A stretch of 36,113 nucleotides of DNA from an uncultured Eubacteriales bacterium (GCA_949299375.1 CASGAH010000026.1:1-36113), one strand, 5' to 3'. Numbered from the stretch's first letter, positions 23,301 to 31,730 are shown. Made by a program: numbers and translations. Notes: generated by a model not told the origin, from the letters alone.

Positions 23301-24695
23301 TTAGAAGCAGTAATCCTGTGTATAATAGCGCCCATAATTGGAATTGCTGTTGTATCCGGCGCCCACGCCGAGTGTCCGTGCCGATTCGGAGAGCATATTT
23401 CTGCGATGTCCGGAGGAGTTGATCCATCCATCGTGGACATCTGCGCCGTTTTGATAACCGGCGCCAATGTTTTCCGCACACCCGTTTACCCCCTGTCTTT
23501 CCAAACGCGTCCAGGGATCGGTTCCATCCAGGCTGTCATGTGAAAAATAGTTCTGATCTGCCATATCCTGGCTGTGAAGTCTTGCTGCCTCCGCAGCGCC
23601 CTCACTCCACCCCAAAAGACGCTTTCCATGATATTGCCGGAACGCATTGACCAGATGGAAATTAACTTTGCTCTCTCCCGCAAGCGTTTCCTGTGTATAT
23701 CGGGATCCGCCGTAGTAAAATTCGTCTTCCAGCAGCACAGTATGGAGAATGTTTTGATCGTTGGAATCTGTCAAAAGACTCACATCGATGAATTCCGGAT
23801 CCTGCGAAAGTGTCAGATCCGTATCTCCCATCTGCAGCCCCTGATAAGAAAATCCCGTTCCGGATGCGCACAAAGCTACGACCGTGTCATTTGCCACACC
23901 TGCCAGGCAAAGATTTGCATACGTATCGGTGCCATATACGTACCAGACCGAGCCGTCAAATGCGGGAAGCTGTTCCTCAGGCTCTCCTGCCGCAGCCAGA
24001 AGTTCCGCCCTCGTCATTCCAATGGTATATACAACCCCGCCGGTCACAATCGAGTCCGCAGGCGCCCCCTGCGGCTGTGTCTGCTCAAACCGCATCAGCA
24101 TGGCGGCAACTTCCGCACGGGTGGCAAGCCCGCAAGGATTCAGCGTCACCTCCGAATTTCCTGTTAAAATCCCCTTTGCATTCGCCCAGGACAGCGCCTC
24201 CAGCGCAAAATCAGAAATCAGCTCCCGGTCCTCATAGGCCGAAAGGTCTGCGCGCTCTGACGTATCATACCCTTTCCAATTGGCATAGCGAAACAAAATG
24301 GCGGCAATCTGCTCTCTTGTCGTATTGTTTCCCGGATAAAACATATCATTTCCCATTCCGTTTACAATCCCGTTGGAAGAGGCCCACGAGATCGGCTGCG
24401 CATAATATTCTCCGGGATCCACATCGGAAAACGAATTTCCCGCCGCCGTTTCCGGATTCCCTTCCAGGCGATACAGCACCGTCACAAGCATCCCCCGGGT
24501 CATTGACCCGTCCGGCGTAAACGTCGTATCCGTTGTACCGTAGAACAGATCGTTCTCATACACATACGATACTGCATCGTAATACCAACTGTCTTCCGCC
24601 ACATCGGTAAACGGAAGAGAAGCGGCATTTGCCGTCATTATTGCCGATAAGAACAACAGGCAAATCAGACAGACCGGCAAAACTTTTTTCCTCAT
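23301..24695 (-). CDS. Secreted SLH-domain protein with C-terminal CAP (SCP/PR1) domain
   Basis: This 464-residue cell-surface protein begins with a signal peptide (about 1-25, ending ANA). Three SLH domains follow (about 27-205, e.g. FTDVAEDSWYYDAVSYVYEN, FSDVDPGEYYAQPISWASSN) that should bind a pyruvylated wall polymer. Then comes a CAP-associated N-terminal domain (about 225-310, IGMTRAELLAAAGEPEEQL) and a CAP domain (about 335-464). CAP marks are the His of AARLHSQDMA, YFSHDSLDG, the Glu of CAENIGAG and SGHRRNMLSE. CAP proteins of Firmicutes are often sporulation- or wall-associated. AAGGAGG precedes ATG 24695. It probably shares a transcript with the SLH gene upstream, 69 bases away. Confidence 0.88.
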   Translation of the reverse strand: MRKKVLPVCLICLLFLSAIMTANAASLPFTDVAEDSWYYDAVSYVYENDLFYGTTDTTFTPDGSMTRGMLVTVLYRLEGNPETAAGNSFSDVDPGEYYAQPISWASSNGIVNGMGNDMFYPGNNTTREQIAAILFRYANWKGYDTSERADLSAYEDRELISDFALEALSWANAKGILTGNSEVTLNPCGLATRAEVAAMLMRFEQTQPQGAPADSIVTGGVVYTIGMTRAELLAAAGEPEEQLPAFDGSVWYVYGTDTYANLCLAGVANDTVVALCASGTGFSYQGLQMGDTDLTLSQDPEFIDVSLLTDSNDQNILHTVLLEDEFYYGGSRYTQETLAGESKVNFHLVNAFRQYHGKRLLGWSEGAAEAARLHSQDMADQNYFSHDSLDGTDPWTRLERQGVNGCAENIGAGYQNGADVHDGWINSSGHRRNMLSESARTLGVGAGYNSNSNYGRYYTQDYCF

Positions 24696-24764
24696 TTCTT
24701 ACATCCTCCTTTTTTATCATGTTGGGGGCAAACTGTAATTTGACCCTCATATCATGTTATCCCG

Positions 24765-25403
24765 TCACTCCGACTCCGTGCGCATGTGCAAACGCATCAG
24801 CAAGATCGCCGCCTGCTCCCGTGTTATTTCTTCTCGGGGATTCAAACAATGGGCGTCATCCCCCTGCATCAGGCGGGCATCGACAGCCCATGCCATGGCA
24901 TCTTTTGCGTCCTCTGAAATCTGGTCGGCATCCTCATAGACAGACAAGTCGGCCCTTCCTTCTGCCTCTCCGTATTTCCAGGAGATGTAGGCAAAAATAA
25001 ATTGGACCGTTTTTTCCCGTGTCAAAGGTTCATCCGGATAAAAGAACATCCCCCCGTAAAGCGTTTCAATTCCTTCTGAGAGAATCCATTGAACGGCGTT
25101 CTCATAGGGGTGTCCCGCTCCGGCATCCTCCACTGCAATGGTTTCTTCCGGCTTCGGACTCCCCTCTATGCGGTACAGTGCTTCCGCAAGCATTGCCTTC
25201 GTCATCGCTGTCTCCGATGAAAAGAGCGTATCTGACATCCCTTTCATAATATTCTTTTGATACACATAGGCAATCGCCTCCCGGTTCTCATCCTGATATG
25301 AAACATCCTCAAACGGAAGCGGCGCCTTTCCGTAGACGACAATTCCAATTGCCTGAATCACGATCAGCATCGCCAAAATCCATACCGTTTTTTTCCCTGT
25401 CAC
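24765..25403 (-). CDS. Small SLH-domain surface protein
   Basis: This 212-residue protein begins at GTG 25403 with GGAGA just upstream; the frame extends further but without a ribosome site. A hydrophobic segment (about 6-24, VWILAMLIVIQAIGIVVYG) is a signal or anchor. The rest is three degenerate SLH domains: FEDVSYQDENREAIAYVYQK; a second with PYENAVQWILSEGIETLYGG; and a third with DAMAWAVDARLMQGDDAHCL. No extra functional domain is present, so it may be a structural S-layer component or a partner of the SLH-CAP protein encoded next. Confidence 0.8.
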   Translation of the reverse strand: MTGKKTVWILAMLIVIQAIGIVVYGKAPLPFEDVSYQDENREAIAYVYQKNIMKGMSDTLFSSETAMTKAMLAEALYRIEGSPKPEETIAVEDAGAGHPYENAVQWILSEGIETLYGGMFFYPDEPLTREKTVQFIFAYISWKYGEAEGRADLSVYEDADQISEDAKDAMAWAVDARLMQGDDAHCLNPREEITREQAAILLMRLHMRTESE

Positions 25404-25654
25404 AATTTCTCCACTTCCTTTCCTAAAGCTTTCCCATTGCCATGCAGCATGGTACGCATGACCTTTTCGCCCTGATCTCATCATATCATAGAACACCAAA
25501 ATTGGCAACCTCCCTCGACCGCATCCTCTTTGCCGATGGGTTCAAACAGCAGCTTGCAAATTGTGTACAATTGGTGTATGATAAAAACGGTTTTCTGTTC
25601 TTGCTGCACCCTCGAAGAGTGACGTTTCCTTTTCGTTTGAAGGAGGTGATGTTT
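25404..25654. other. Divergent spacer between SLH gene and exonuclease gene
   Basis: This interval separates divergent starts. The exonuclease reading frame runs back to 25442, but the ribosome site at 25641-25646 shows that part is not translated. TTGTGTACAATTGGTGTATGATAA lies at about 25560-25583 and may hold a plus-strand -10 (TATGAT). No other structure is seen. Confidence 0.4.
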
Positions 25655-26632
25655 GTGAACTATATTGTATTGGATTTGGAATGGAATCAGGCAGAATACC
25701 ATCACCCATATGATCCCCTTACCTTTGAAATTATTGAAATCGGCGCGGTAAAACTCGATGAATTCTGGAATGTGATAGACCGTTTCTCTATGCTTGTTCG
25801 CCCATGTCTTTACCCGAAACTATTTCGCAAAATCTCCGGAATTGTCCCAGTGACGGAAGAAGAATTGCGGGTGAAGGGAAGACCATTCCCATATGCCTTC
25901 CAGAAATTCTGGGAATGGTGCGGCGACGACGTAATGTTTTGCACCTGGGGCTGTATGGATCTGACCGAGCTTCAGCGAAACATTGCCTATCATCGGCTTC
26001 CAAACCCTTTTCGCACCCCTCTTTTTTACTTAGACATTCAGAAACTCTACAGCATTGACCGCTCCTACGGAAAATGCCGCCACGCCCTCGACACGGCAAT
26101 CGAACAGTTGTCGCTCCCGGTCTCCCTTCCCTTTCACAGAGCCGTCAACGATGCCTATTACACCGCTCTGATTATGAAACATCTGAATCGAGACCGCGTG
26201 GAAAAATACAAGTCTCTGGACTATTTTCATCTTCCCTCCAGCAGACAGGAGGAAGTTTACATGGTTTTTGACAATTATTCAAAATTTGTATCCCGCGTAT
26301 TTGGCAGCCGGGAGGAGGCGCTCCTCGATCGCCGTCTGTTATCGACCGTCTGTTTTTTGTGCGGCGCCAATGTCCGCAAAAAAGCGCCCTGGTTTTCCTT
26401 CTACGGAAAATGGTACTGCTGCCTCGCGCTGTGCCCTCGCCATGGATGGATTCGCGGAAAAATTCGCTTCAAAAAAGTTCCCTCGTCAGAGGAACACGTT
26501 TACGCGGTCAAGACCATCAAAGTCATCCCGGAGTCCGAGGCCAAAACACTTCTGGCAAAGAGAAAGGAATTGCAGCAGAAGCGCCGAATCAAGCAGAGCA
26601 CACCGCAAAATGCCCTCACCGGACAGTCCTAA
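25655..26632 (+). CDS. DEDDh 3'-5' exonuclease family protein with cysteine-rich tail
   Basis: This cytoplasmic protein of 325 residues is related to KapD/ERI-1-like exonucleases. The start is GTG 25655, 8 bases after AGGAGG (ATG 25649 is too close). Catalytic acids show in VLDLEW near residue 5, the central Asp in CMDLTELQ and LDTAIEQL, and the His-Asp pair in FHRAVNDAYYTALI. After residue about 225 a tail contains CFLCG and then CCLALCPRHGW, a likely zinc-binding ribbon, followed by a basic end. The target nucleic acid is unknown. A hairpin at 26689-26728 separates it from the convergent carboxypeptidase gene. Confidence 0.8.
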   Translation: MNYIVLDLEWNQAEYHHPYDPLTFEIIEIGAVKLDEFWNVIDRFSMLVRPCLYPKLFRKISGIVPVTEEELRVKGRPFPYAFQKFWEWCGDDVMFCTWGCMDLTELQRNIAYHRLPNPFRTPLFYLDIQKLYSIDRSYGKCRHALDTAIEQLSLPVSLPFHRAVNDAYYTALIMKHLNRDRVEKYKSLDYFHLPSSRQEEVYMVFDNYSKFVSRVFGSREEALLDRRLLSTVCFLCGANVRKKAPWFSFYGKWYCCLALCPRHGWIRGKIRFKKVPSSEEHVYAVKTIKVIPESEAKTLLAKRKELQQKRRIKQSTPQNALTGQS

Positions 26633-26688
26633 CGTCAGCGGAAATGGTGCGCTTTTTCCGGCATGGCAAACACTTTCCGGACAGATTC

Positions 26689-26728
26689 GACAAAGGCCCA
26701 GGGTCATGCGCGACCCCGGGCCTTTGTC
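26689..26728. terminator. 17-bp hairpin between convergent genes
   Basis: Arms 26689-26705 and 26712-26728 (GACAAAGGCCC... / ...GGGCCTTTGTC) pair with one mismatch, which becomes a G-U pair in the leftward transcript. The loop is ATGCGC, identical to the hairpin at 23241-23278. It lies between the convergent exonuclease and carboxypeptidase genes, with no T-tract on either side. Confidence 0.7.
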
Positions 26729-26742
26729 AGAACTTTGAATCT

Positions 26743-28182
26743 CTAGACTTCATTGGATTCATTGGAATCCTCTTGTTTTTTCCACTGTTTCTTCAACTGT
26801 TTGCTATAGCGGATCCGATCATTGGCCTGATTTTTTCTTATCCCTCCTGCCTGGCTTTTTTGCCGTTTCTTTTTCTTTTCATGCCCGATCCACATTCCCA
26901 AAAGGAGCGCTCCGCCTGCAAGTACGGCGGCAAGCATCCATGGATTGATCACATACAGCTTCCCGTCAACTCCGGAAATCGGCGATGTGTAGTCTTCCTG
27001 TTTCACATAGGCAAATTTCTCTTCCGTTTCTTCGAGTTCTTCCAGCTTTATTCTCCCCACAACATATCCGTTCAACGTATATTCCATCTCGATCTCGCCA
27101 TTCTCCAGCGTTCGAAGCTGTCTGGATATTTGATCTGCGGATGCCGTAACTGGCAGCACAACCTCGCCCTGGTTTTGAGCCTCCCACATTCCGAGAGGCT
27201 GGCGCTCGATTTTCAGCGGCGTAAAGCGCAGGATGCTCTCCCCGTTTTTCTGTGCGCTCTCCTGCGACAGCTGCAGCAGCCGGAAATTCGAATAGGCATA
27301 ATCGAGCAGTCGGTTCGTATCGACGAAGTGATTTTCCCCGCTTGCCCCCATCGTCACGCAGATCAGTTCCATCTGATCTTTTGAGGCATACGTAGCCAAA
27401 ACCCGTCCCGCCTCCTCGGTATATCCGGTTTTCCCGCATATGACAGCCTCATTGTAGTATTCGGAATCCTTTTTGATAAGCAGATTGGTTGTGCCCATCG
27501 GAATGTCCCGATCCAGCAGAGCATCCGCTTTTTTTACGTAAGCCGTAATCGAGTCCAGCTCTACAAATGACGGAAGCGAAACACAGGCATCCAGAATCCG
27601 ATACAGATCATACGCACACGTATAATGGTTTTCTTCATGGAGTCCATTGGAATTCTGAAAATGCGTATGGATCAGTCCCATCTGTTGGGCCCGCGCATTC
27701 ATCTGTTCCACAAACCCCTCGATGCTCCCTCCGATGTGCTCGGCCAATCCGTTGGCCACTTCATTGGCCGATGGAATCAAAAGTCCGCACAGACTATCTC
27801 TTACCGTCAGCTGTTCCCCTGTGCGAATGCCAATGTGACTTGCCCCCGAGCCGATGCTGTTCACCGCATTCCAGGAAAATGTGACCACCTCATCCATCGT
27901 CGTGTTTTCCAATGTCAGCAGTGCCGTCATCAGCTTCGTCGTGCTGGCAGGATAGCGCTCTTCTGTGCAGTTTTTTTCATACAAAATGATTCCGCTGCTT
28001 CGCTCCACCACAATCGCGCTCTCACTGTCAATCTCCGGAGCCTCTGGCCATCCCTCCTCCGGAATGTTCTCTATCTGCTGCTTGATCTCCTCCTCTGTCA
28101 TCGCATAATTCTCAACCGGATATAACAGCGGCAACAGAATCCACAGCACTGCTGCCGCAACACAAACGATCCGTCTTCTCAT
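26743..28182 (-). CDS. dacF: D-alanyl-D-alanine carboxypeptidase, DacF/PBP5 type (S11)
   Basis: This low-molecular-weight penicillin-binding protein removes the terminal D-Ala from peptidoglycan. It is 479 residues from ATG 28182, which has GGGAG just upstream; the frame to 28212 is less likely. A signal segment covers about 1-28. The catalytic triad motifs are S80-x-x-K in PASTTKLM, SAN in LIPSANEVANG (about 136) and KTG in VICGKTGYTEEAG (about 250). A C-terminal beta domain is followed by a membrane helix (about 425-445, WMLAAVLAGGALLLGMWIG) and a long basic cytoplasmic tail. That helix plus tail differs from the amphipathic anchor of E. coli PBP5. The gene name is by family type only. Confidence 0.88.
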   Translation of the reverse strand: MRRRIVCVAAAVLWILLPLLYPVENYAMTEEEIKQQIENIPEEGWPEAPEIDSESAIVVERSSGIILYEKNCTEERYPASTTKLMTALLTLENTTMDEVVTFSWNAVNSIGSGASHIGIRTGEQLTVRDSLCGLLIPSANEVANGLAEHIGGSIEGFVEQMNARAQQMGLIHTHFQNSNGLHEENHYTCAYDLYRILDACVSLPSFVELDSITAYVKKADALLDRDIPMGTTNLLIKKDSEYYNEAVICGKTGYTEEAGRVLATYASKDQMELICVTMGASGENHFVDTNRLLDYAYSNFRLLQLSQESAQKNGESILRFTPLKIERQPLGMWEAQNQGEVVLPVTASADQISRQLRTLENGEIEMEYTLNGYVVGRIKLEELEETEEKFAYVKQEDYTSPISGVDGKLYVINPWMLAAVLAGGALLLGMWIGHEKKKKRQKSQAGGIRKNQANDRIRYSKQLKKQWKKQEDSNESNEV

Positions 28183-28262
28183 TTTCTTCTCCCATTCCTC
28201 CTCGTTATACATTGCAAATCACACTAGTGTCCACCGTTCGTTCTGCGCTTCCCATCGGACAG

Positions 28263-28304
28263 ATTTCCCCAAACATGTTCCACGTGGAACATATTTGGGG
28301 AAAT
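28263..28304. terminator. 42-bp palindrome holding a parS site
   Basis: Arms 28263-28283 and 28284-28304 match at 20 of 21 positions, extending the 16-bp parS on both sides (ATTTCCCCAAA / TTTGGGGAAAT flanks). It lies about 110 bases beyond the DUF4446 stop, at the likely end of the parA-parB-DUF4446 transcript, and has no U-tract. Confidence 0.6.
28276..28291. promoter_or_regulatory. parS: parS site 1
   Basis: TGTTCCACGTGGAACA is a perfect 16-bp palindrome and differs from the Bacillus parS (TGTTTCACGTGAAACA) only by one symmetric change. It is the loading site for ParB, encoded 600 bases away. Confidence 0.9.
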
Positions 28305-28306
28305 GG

Positions 28307-28322
28307 TGTTCCACGTGGAACA
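28307..28322. promoter_or_regulatory. parS: parS site 2
   Basis: A second exact copy of TGTTCCACGTGGAACA, 31 bp from site 1. Confidence 0.9.
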
Positions 28323-28353
28323 TGTTTCTGCATGGACTTTTCTCTTCTATCGA

Positions 28354-28369
28354 TGTTCCACGTAGAACA
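28354..28369. promoter_or_regulatory. parS: parS site 3 (one mismatch)
   Basis: TGTTCCACGTAGAACA has one change in the right half. It starts 47 bp after site 2 and lies in a roughly 45-bp imperfect tandem repeat (TCTGCATGGA...ATCGATGTTCC) that also contains site 4. ParB binding may be weaker. Confidence 0.8.
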
Positions 28370-28398
28370 TTTCTCTGCATGGATCTCTCTTTTATCGA

Positions 28399-28414
28399 TG
28401 TTCCACGTGGAACA
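28399..28414. promoter_or_regulatory. parS: parS site 4
   Basis: An exact copy of TGTTCCACGTGGAACA ending two bases before the DUF4446 stop codon, 45 bp from site 3. Confidence 0.9.
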
Positions 28415-28416
28415 TG

Positions 28417-28971
28417 TCACCGCGCGGAATGTTTTTTTCGTTTTTGTTCCGGTTCATCCTGCGCGGCGCCGCCCTCGTACTGAATTGCCTTTTCCAACGC
28501 GTCTTTTTCCTCGCTGCTCAATGCCATCTCCACCTGTCCTTGCTGAACGTATTTCATGTAGGAGTAGCATCCCTCCTGGGTGTGCATACAATTCATAATG
28601 TATCCATTGTTTTTTTCGTCAAGAACGCAGAGTGCAAAGCTCAAATTCCCGGACATTCCGCGGAATGTATTGTATTTGACAATGCCATATTTCTGATAAC
28701 AATACTGAACCTGTCCTCTGAGTTCTTCGATTGCTTTTGAATTGAGGCTCTCGTGTGCCTTGATTCTCTTATTGTCCTCGATGATCAGCTTGATGATGTC
28801 TTCCAGCGATTCTCCATTCCGATTTTGCATGAAAATCTGAAGTTTGCGATTCAAGTTGCTGTAGGAAACCATCATGATGATAATCAGAATCAGCAGTATC
28901 ATCATACTGCAGCACAGCCCGACTACAATAAACCACGGATCAAATCCGAGAGATGTCAAAAATTCTCCCAT
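28417..28971 (-). CDS. DUF4446 family membrane protein
   Basis: This 184-residue protein has one N-terminal membrane helix (about 14-38, FIVVGLCCSMMILLILIII), a short coiled segment, and a cytoplasmic domain with the DUF4446 pattern. That pattern includes YNTFRGMSGNLSFALCVLDE, NNGYIMNCMHTQEGCYSYMK and LSSEEKDALEKAIQY. ATG 28971 is preferred since AGAGGA lies just upstream; ATG 28986 is in frame. DUF4446 genes often follow parB near the origin in Clostridia, and this one does so 42 bases downstream. Role unknown; a link to chromosome segregation or the membrane is suggested only by position. Confidence 0.8.
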   Translation of the reverse strand: MGEFLTSLGFDPWFIVVGLCCSMMILLILIIIMMVSYSNLNRKLQIFMQNRNGESLEDIIKLIIEDNKRIKAHESLNSKAIEELRGQVQYCYQKYGIVKYNTFRGMSGNLSFALCVLDEKNNGYIMNCMHTQEGCYSYMKYVQQGQVEMALSSEEKDALEKAIQYEGGAAQDEPEQKRKKHSAR

Positions 28972-29013
28972 TTCTTTTCCTCTCATTCTGCCGCGAACGC
29001 AGCTTCTCCTTCC

Positions 29014-29937
29014 TTATGATAAAAACTCCATTATCCGCTCCAGATCCCCCAGGGAATAGTATTCGATTTCAATTTTGCCTTTCTCCTCTTCCCTGCGGAT
29101 GATTTTTGCTTTTGTTCCTGTTTTCTGCCGGATCTGGTCCTCCATCTCGCGATACAGTTCTTCCTGCTCAAACTTTGCCTTTGCCTTTGCCTTCTTTTCC
29201 TTTGGATGCAAAAGCCCTTTGACATATTGCTCTGTCTCCCGGACACTCAGCCCTTTTTCTGCAATGTACCCGGCGGCCTCCTCCACAAGGTCCTCCCGGT
29301 CGATGCTCAGCAGCACTTTCGCATGTCCGATGGAGAGGACTCCCTCAACAAGCATCTGCTGAACTTTGAATGGAAGTTTTAGAAGGCGAAGCGAATTGGC
29401 AATCACCGTTCGGTTTTTGGACACTTTCCTGGCAACGTCTTCTTGCTTTAAATGGAATTCCTGAATGAGGCGCCGATACGCCATCGCTTCCTCAATGGGG
29501 TTTAGATTCTCTCTTTGAATGTTCTCCACAAGCGAGATCTCCGCCAGCTCCTGTTCCTGGTAGGATTTCACAAGGACAGGGACTTCCTGCAGACCGGCCA
29601 GTCTGGCGGCCCGCCATCTTCTCTCCCCGACGACAATCTCATAGCGGCTGTCTTCTTTTTTCTGCACGACGATCGGCTGAATCACACCGTACTGCCGAAT
29701 GGATTCGGACAGTTCCCGGATACTCTCCTCGTCAAATTGTCTGCGCGGCTGGCTGCGGTTGGGATCGATCTGTCGGATTGGAATCATTGTCTCCTGCGGC
29801 TTTGTCTTTTGAGCATCCGTCCGGCGCGTTTCGTTTTTTTTGTCCTGACCGGAAACAGCTTCCTGCTCCAAATCCAGATTCATGGAGATCAGGGAATCCA
29901 GCCCTCTGCCCAGACCTCCTTTTTTGAGCTTTGCCAT
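29014..29937 (-). CDS. parB: Chromosome partitioning protein ParB (Spo0J)
   Basis: This centromere-binding CTPase has 307 residues and begins MAKLKKGGLGRGLDSLI. The N-terminal CTP-binding domain shows RQIDPNRSQPRRQFDEESI and GERRWRAARLAG. The central HTH includes LKQEDVARKVSKNRTVIANS, and the C-terminal part is a dimerisation domain. The start ATG 29937 overlaps the parA stop (TGATG). Five parS sites in the window are its expected targets, four of them about 600 bases downstream of its own 3' end. Confidence 0.93.
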   Translation of the reverse strand: MAKLKKGGLGRGLDSLISMNLDLEQEAVSGQDKKNETRRTDAQKTKPQETMIPIRQIDPNRSQPRRQFDEESIRELSESIRQYGVIQPIVVQKKEDSRYEIVVGERRWRAARLAGLQEVPVLVKSYQEQELAEISLVENIQRENLNPIEEAMAYRRLIQEFHLKQEDVARKVSKNRTVIANSLRLLKLPFKVQQMLVEGVLSIGHAKVLLSIDREDLVEEAAGYIAEKGLSVRETEQYVKGLLHPKEKKAKAKAKFEQEELYREMEDQIRQKTGTKAKIIRREEEKGKIEIEYYSLGDLERIMEFLS

Positions 29938-30710
29938 CAATCATATTCCTCCCCTCTATGGATGACTTCCTCCGCCAAAAAGCGGTACGCTTCTGCCCCC
30001 GTTGACTTTTTGTCATACGTCGTAATGGGCTTCCCGTGGCTCGGCGCTTCCGCCAGCCGTACGTTTCTGGGGATAATCGTCTTATATATGGTCTGCTTTA
30101 AATTGGCCTTCACATTCTCTACAACCTGGAGTGACAGGTTGGTTCTGGCATCATACATCGTAAAGACAACGCCCTCGATTTCCAGAGACGGGTTGAGTCT
30201 CTGGCGCACGAGATTGATGGTATGTATCAGCTGGCTCAATCCCTCCAACGCATAGTATTCACACTGAATCGGAACGAGGATCGTATCTGCCGTTGTCATA
30301 GAGTTGATGGTCAGCATACTCAAAGACGGCGGACAGTCAATGATCACAAAATCGTAGTTGTCCCGGATTGGCCGAATCTTATCTCTCAGAATATATTCTT
30401 TCCGCTCAATTCCGATCAATTCAATCTCCGCCCCGGATAAATTCACATTGGAGGGAAGCAAATCCAGATGATCCACTGCATTTTTCAGCAAACATTCTTC
30501 CAGCGTGCTCTCTCCAATGATCAGCTCATATACGGTATTCTCAATTCCATTTTTATCAAACCCAAATCCGCTTGTCGTATTTCCTTGCGGATCCATATCG
30601 ATTACAAGAACCGCTTGTCCTGCTTCCGCCAGACAGGCTGCCAGATTGATGGCCGTCGTCGTCTTCCCAACGCCGCCTTTCTGATTCGCCACTGCGATGA
30701 CTCTTCCCAT
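29937..30710 (-). CDS. parA: Chromosome partitioning ATPase ParA (Soj)
   Basis: This 257-residue deviant-Walker ATPase drives origin segregation with ParB. It opens MGRVIAVANQKGGVGKTTTA, the characteristic KGGxGKTT loop. It also has VIDMDPQGNTTSGFG and VIIDCPPSLSMLTINS. GGGG lies upstream of ATG 30710. The gene overlaps parB at its 3' end. Between it and rsmG is a 291-base gap holding parS site 5, and a weak -10 (TATACT) is seen there without a good -35. Confidence 0.93.
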   Translation of the reverse strand: MGRVIAVANQKGGVGKTTTAINLAACLAEAGQAVLVIDMDPQGNTTSGFGFDKNGIENTVYELIIGESTLEECLLKNAVDHLDLLPSNVNLSGAEIELIGIERKEYILRDKIRPIRDNYDFVIIDCPPSLSMLTINSMTTADTILVPIQCEYYALEGLSQLIHTINLVRQRLNPSLEIEGVVFTMYDARTNLSLQVVENVKANLKQTIYKTIIPRNVRLAEAPSHGKPITTYDKKSTGAEAYRFLAEEVIHRGEEYD

Positions 30711-30958
30711 TTTCTTGTGCCCCTTTCTTCCTCTTATGATGGAATCACTCCGACTTCATTCCCGGATGCTGCAAAAAGGCACGTTCCGGAAACGGTTCAA
30801 AAGCATTTCCAAATTCCCGTTAACCAGTATAGCATCTTTTTTCCGAATAATCCATATCAAAAATTATTTCATGCGCCTTTTTTAGGGGAAAACGAACATT
30901 CCAATGGAATCTCTTCCTGTTTGCTGTCCGGCGCCGGCATCCGCATTTCGGGCATCCG

Positions 30959-31008
30959 GCTGTGACAAAGGGGAATGTTCCACGTGGAACATTCCCCTTT
31001 GTCACAGC
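30959..31008. repeat. 50-bp perfect palindrome containing parS site 5 at the rsmG 3' end
   Basis: The 25-base arms 30959-30983 and 30984-31008 are perfectly complementary; the centre is a full parS. The right end overlaps the rsmG stop codon (31002-31004). As RNA it would form a very stable hairpin; as DNA it is a ParB loading site. Confidence 0.9.
30976..30991. promoter_or_regulatory. parS: parS site 5
   Basis: An exact TGTTCCACGTGGAACA, centred in the 50-bp palindrome between parA and rsmG. Confidence 0.9.
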
Positions 31009-31730
31009 GGTCGTTTTGCCGGGACTCCCGCTTTTCTCGGATACTGCCCGGCCGTTTTTTGTTCTTTTCGGATCACAATAAAGCTTCTTCCCATGTCGCT
31101 TCCGGGAAGCGAAAAGATCCGCTTCTCCTGAATCGTTCCTCCAAGCATACGGATTCCTTTTCCCGCTTTTTTCACTTCCTCGTCCACCTCACCGGATTTG
31201 TAGGAGACAAACATCCCCCCTACCCGCAGAAAGGGAAGGCAATACTCTGACAGCGTAGACAGGTTTGAAACTGCCCTGGAGACGCACAGATCAAACTGTT
31301 CCCGGTATCGCAAATCTCTGGCGCCGTCCTCCGCCCGGGCATGAACTGCCTCAATCTTTTCCAGACCGAGCGCTGCAATCAGCTCCTGCAAAAAAACAAT
31401 CCTCTTATTGAGCGAGTCCAGCAAAACGACTTTCATTTCAGGATATACAATTTTCAAAGGAATTCCAGGAAATCCCGCCCCCGTCCCAACATCAATCAGC
31501 GCAGTCTTTTCCGGATTGGGAATCCACTGCGGCGGAAGGATGACGCTGTCGACGAAATGTTTTGTTACAACGTCCTCAAAATCTGTGATGGCGGTCAGAT
31601 TCATCACTTTGTTTTTCTCTATCAGCATTTCATAGTATCGCTCAAATTGCTCCGCCTGAATGTCTGACAGAGCGATTCCGATTCCCTCCATCTGTTTTTG
31701 GATCCACTGCTTTTGTTCCTCTCTCGTCAT
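31002..31730 (-). CDS. rsmG: 16S rRNA (guanine-N7) methyltransferase RsmG (GidB)
   Basis: This enzyme methylates G527 of 16S rRNA using SAM. The 242-residue product shows the helical N-terminus ending [20 protein letters not shown], the SAM loop [15 protein letters not shown], and [11 protein letters not shown]. The C-terminus (about 225-242, basic, AGVPAKRPL) runs slightly beyond the usual end and overlaps the parS palindrome. Its ATG overlaps the mnmG stop as ATGA, so both are one transcript. Confidence 0.93.
   Translation of the reverse strand: MTREEQKQWIQKQMEGIGIALSDIQAEQFERYYEMLIEKNKVMNLTAITDFEDVVTKHFVDSVILPPQWIPNPEKTALIDVGTGAGFPGIPLKIVYPEMKVVLLDSLNKRIVFLQELIAALGLEKIEAVHARAEDGARDLRYREQFDLCVSRAVSNLSTLSEYCLPFLRVGGMFVSYKSGEVDEEVKKAGKGIRMLGGTIQEKRIFSLPGSDMGRSFIVIRKEQKTAGQYPRKAGVPAKRPL

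Noticed and set aside
28276..28414. Regularly spaced repeats as a CRISPR array
   Set aside because: The repeats are 16-bp palindromes matching parS, spacing is uneven, spacers resemble each other, and no cas genes are present.
28200..31010. Replication origin within the parS region
   Set aside because: I saw no cluster of DnaA boxes; by gene order oriC should lie beyond the right end.
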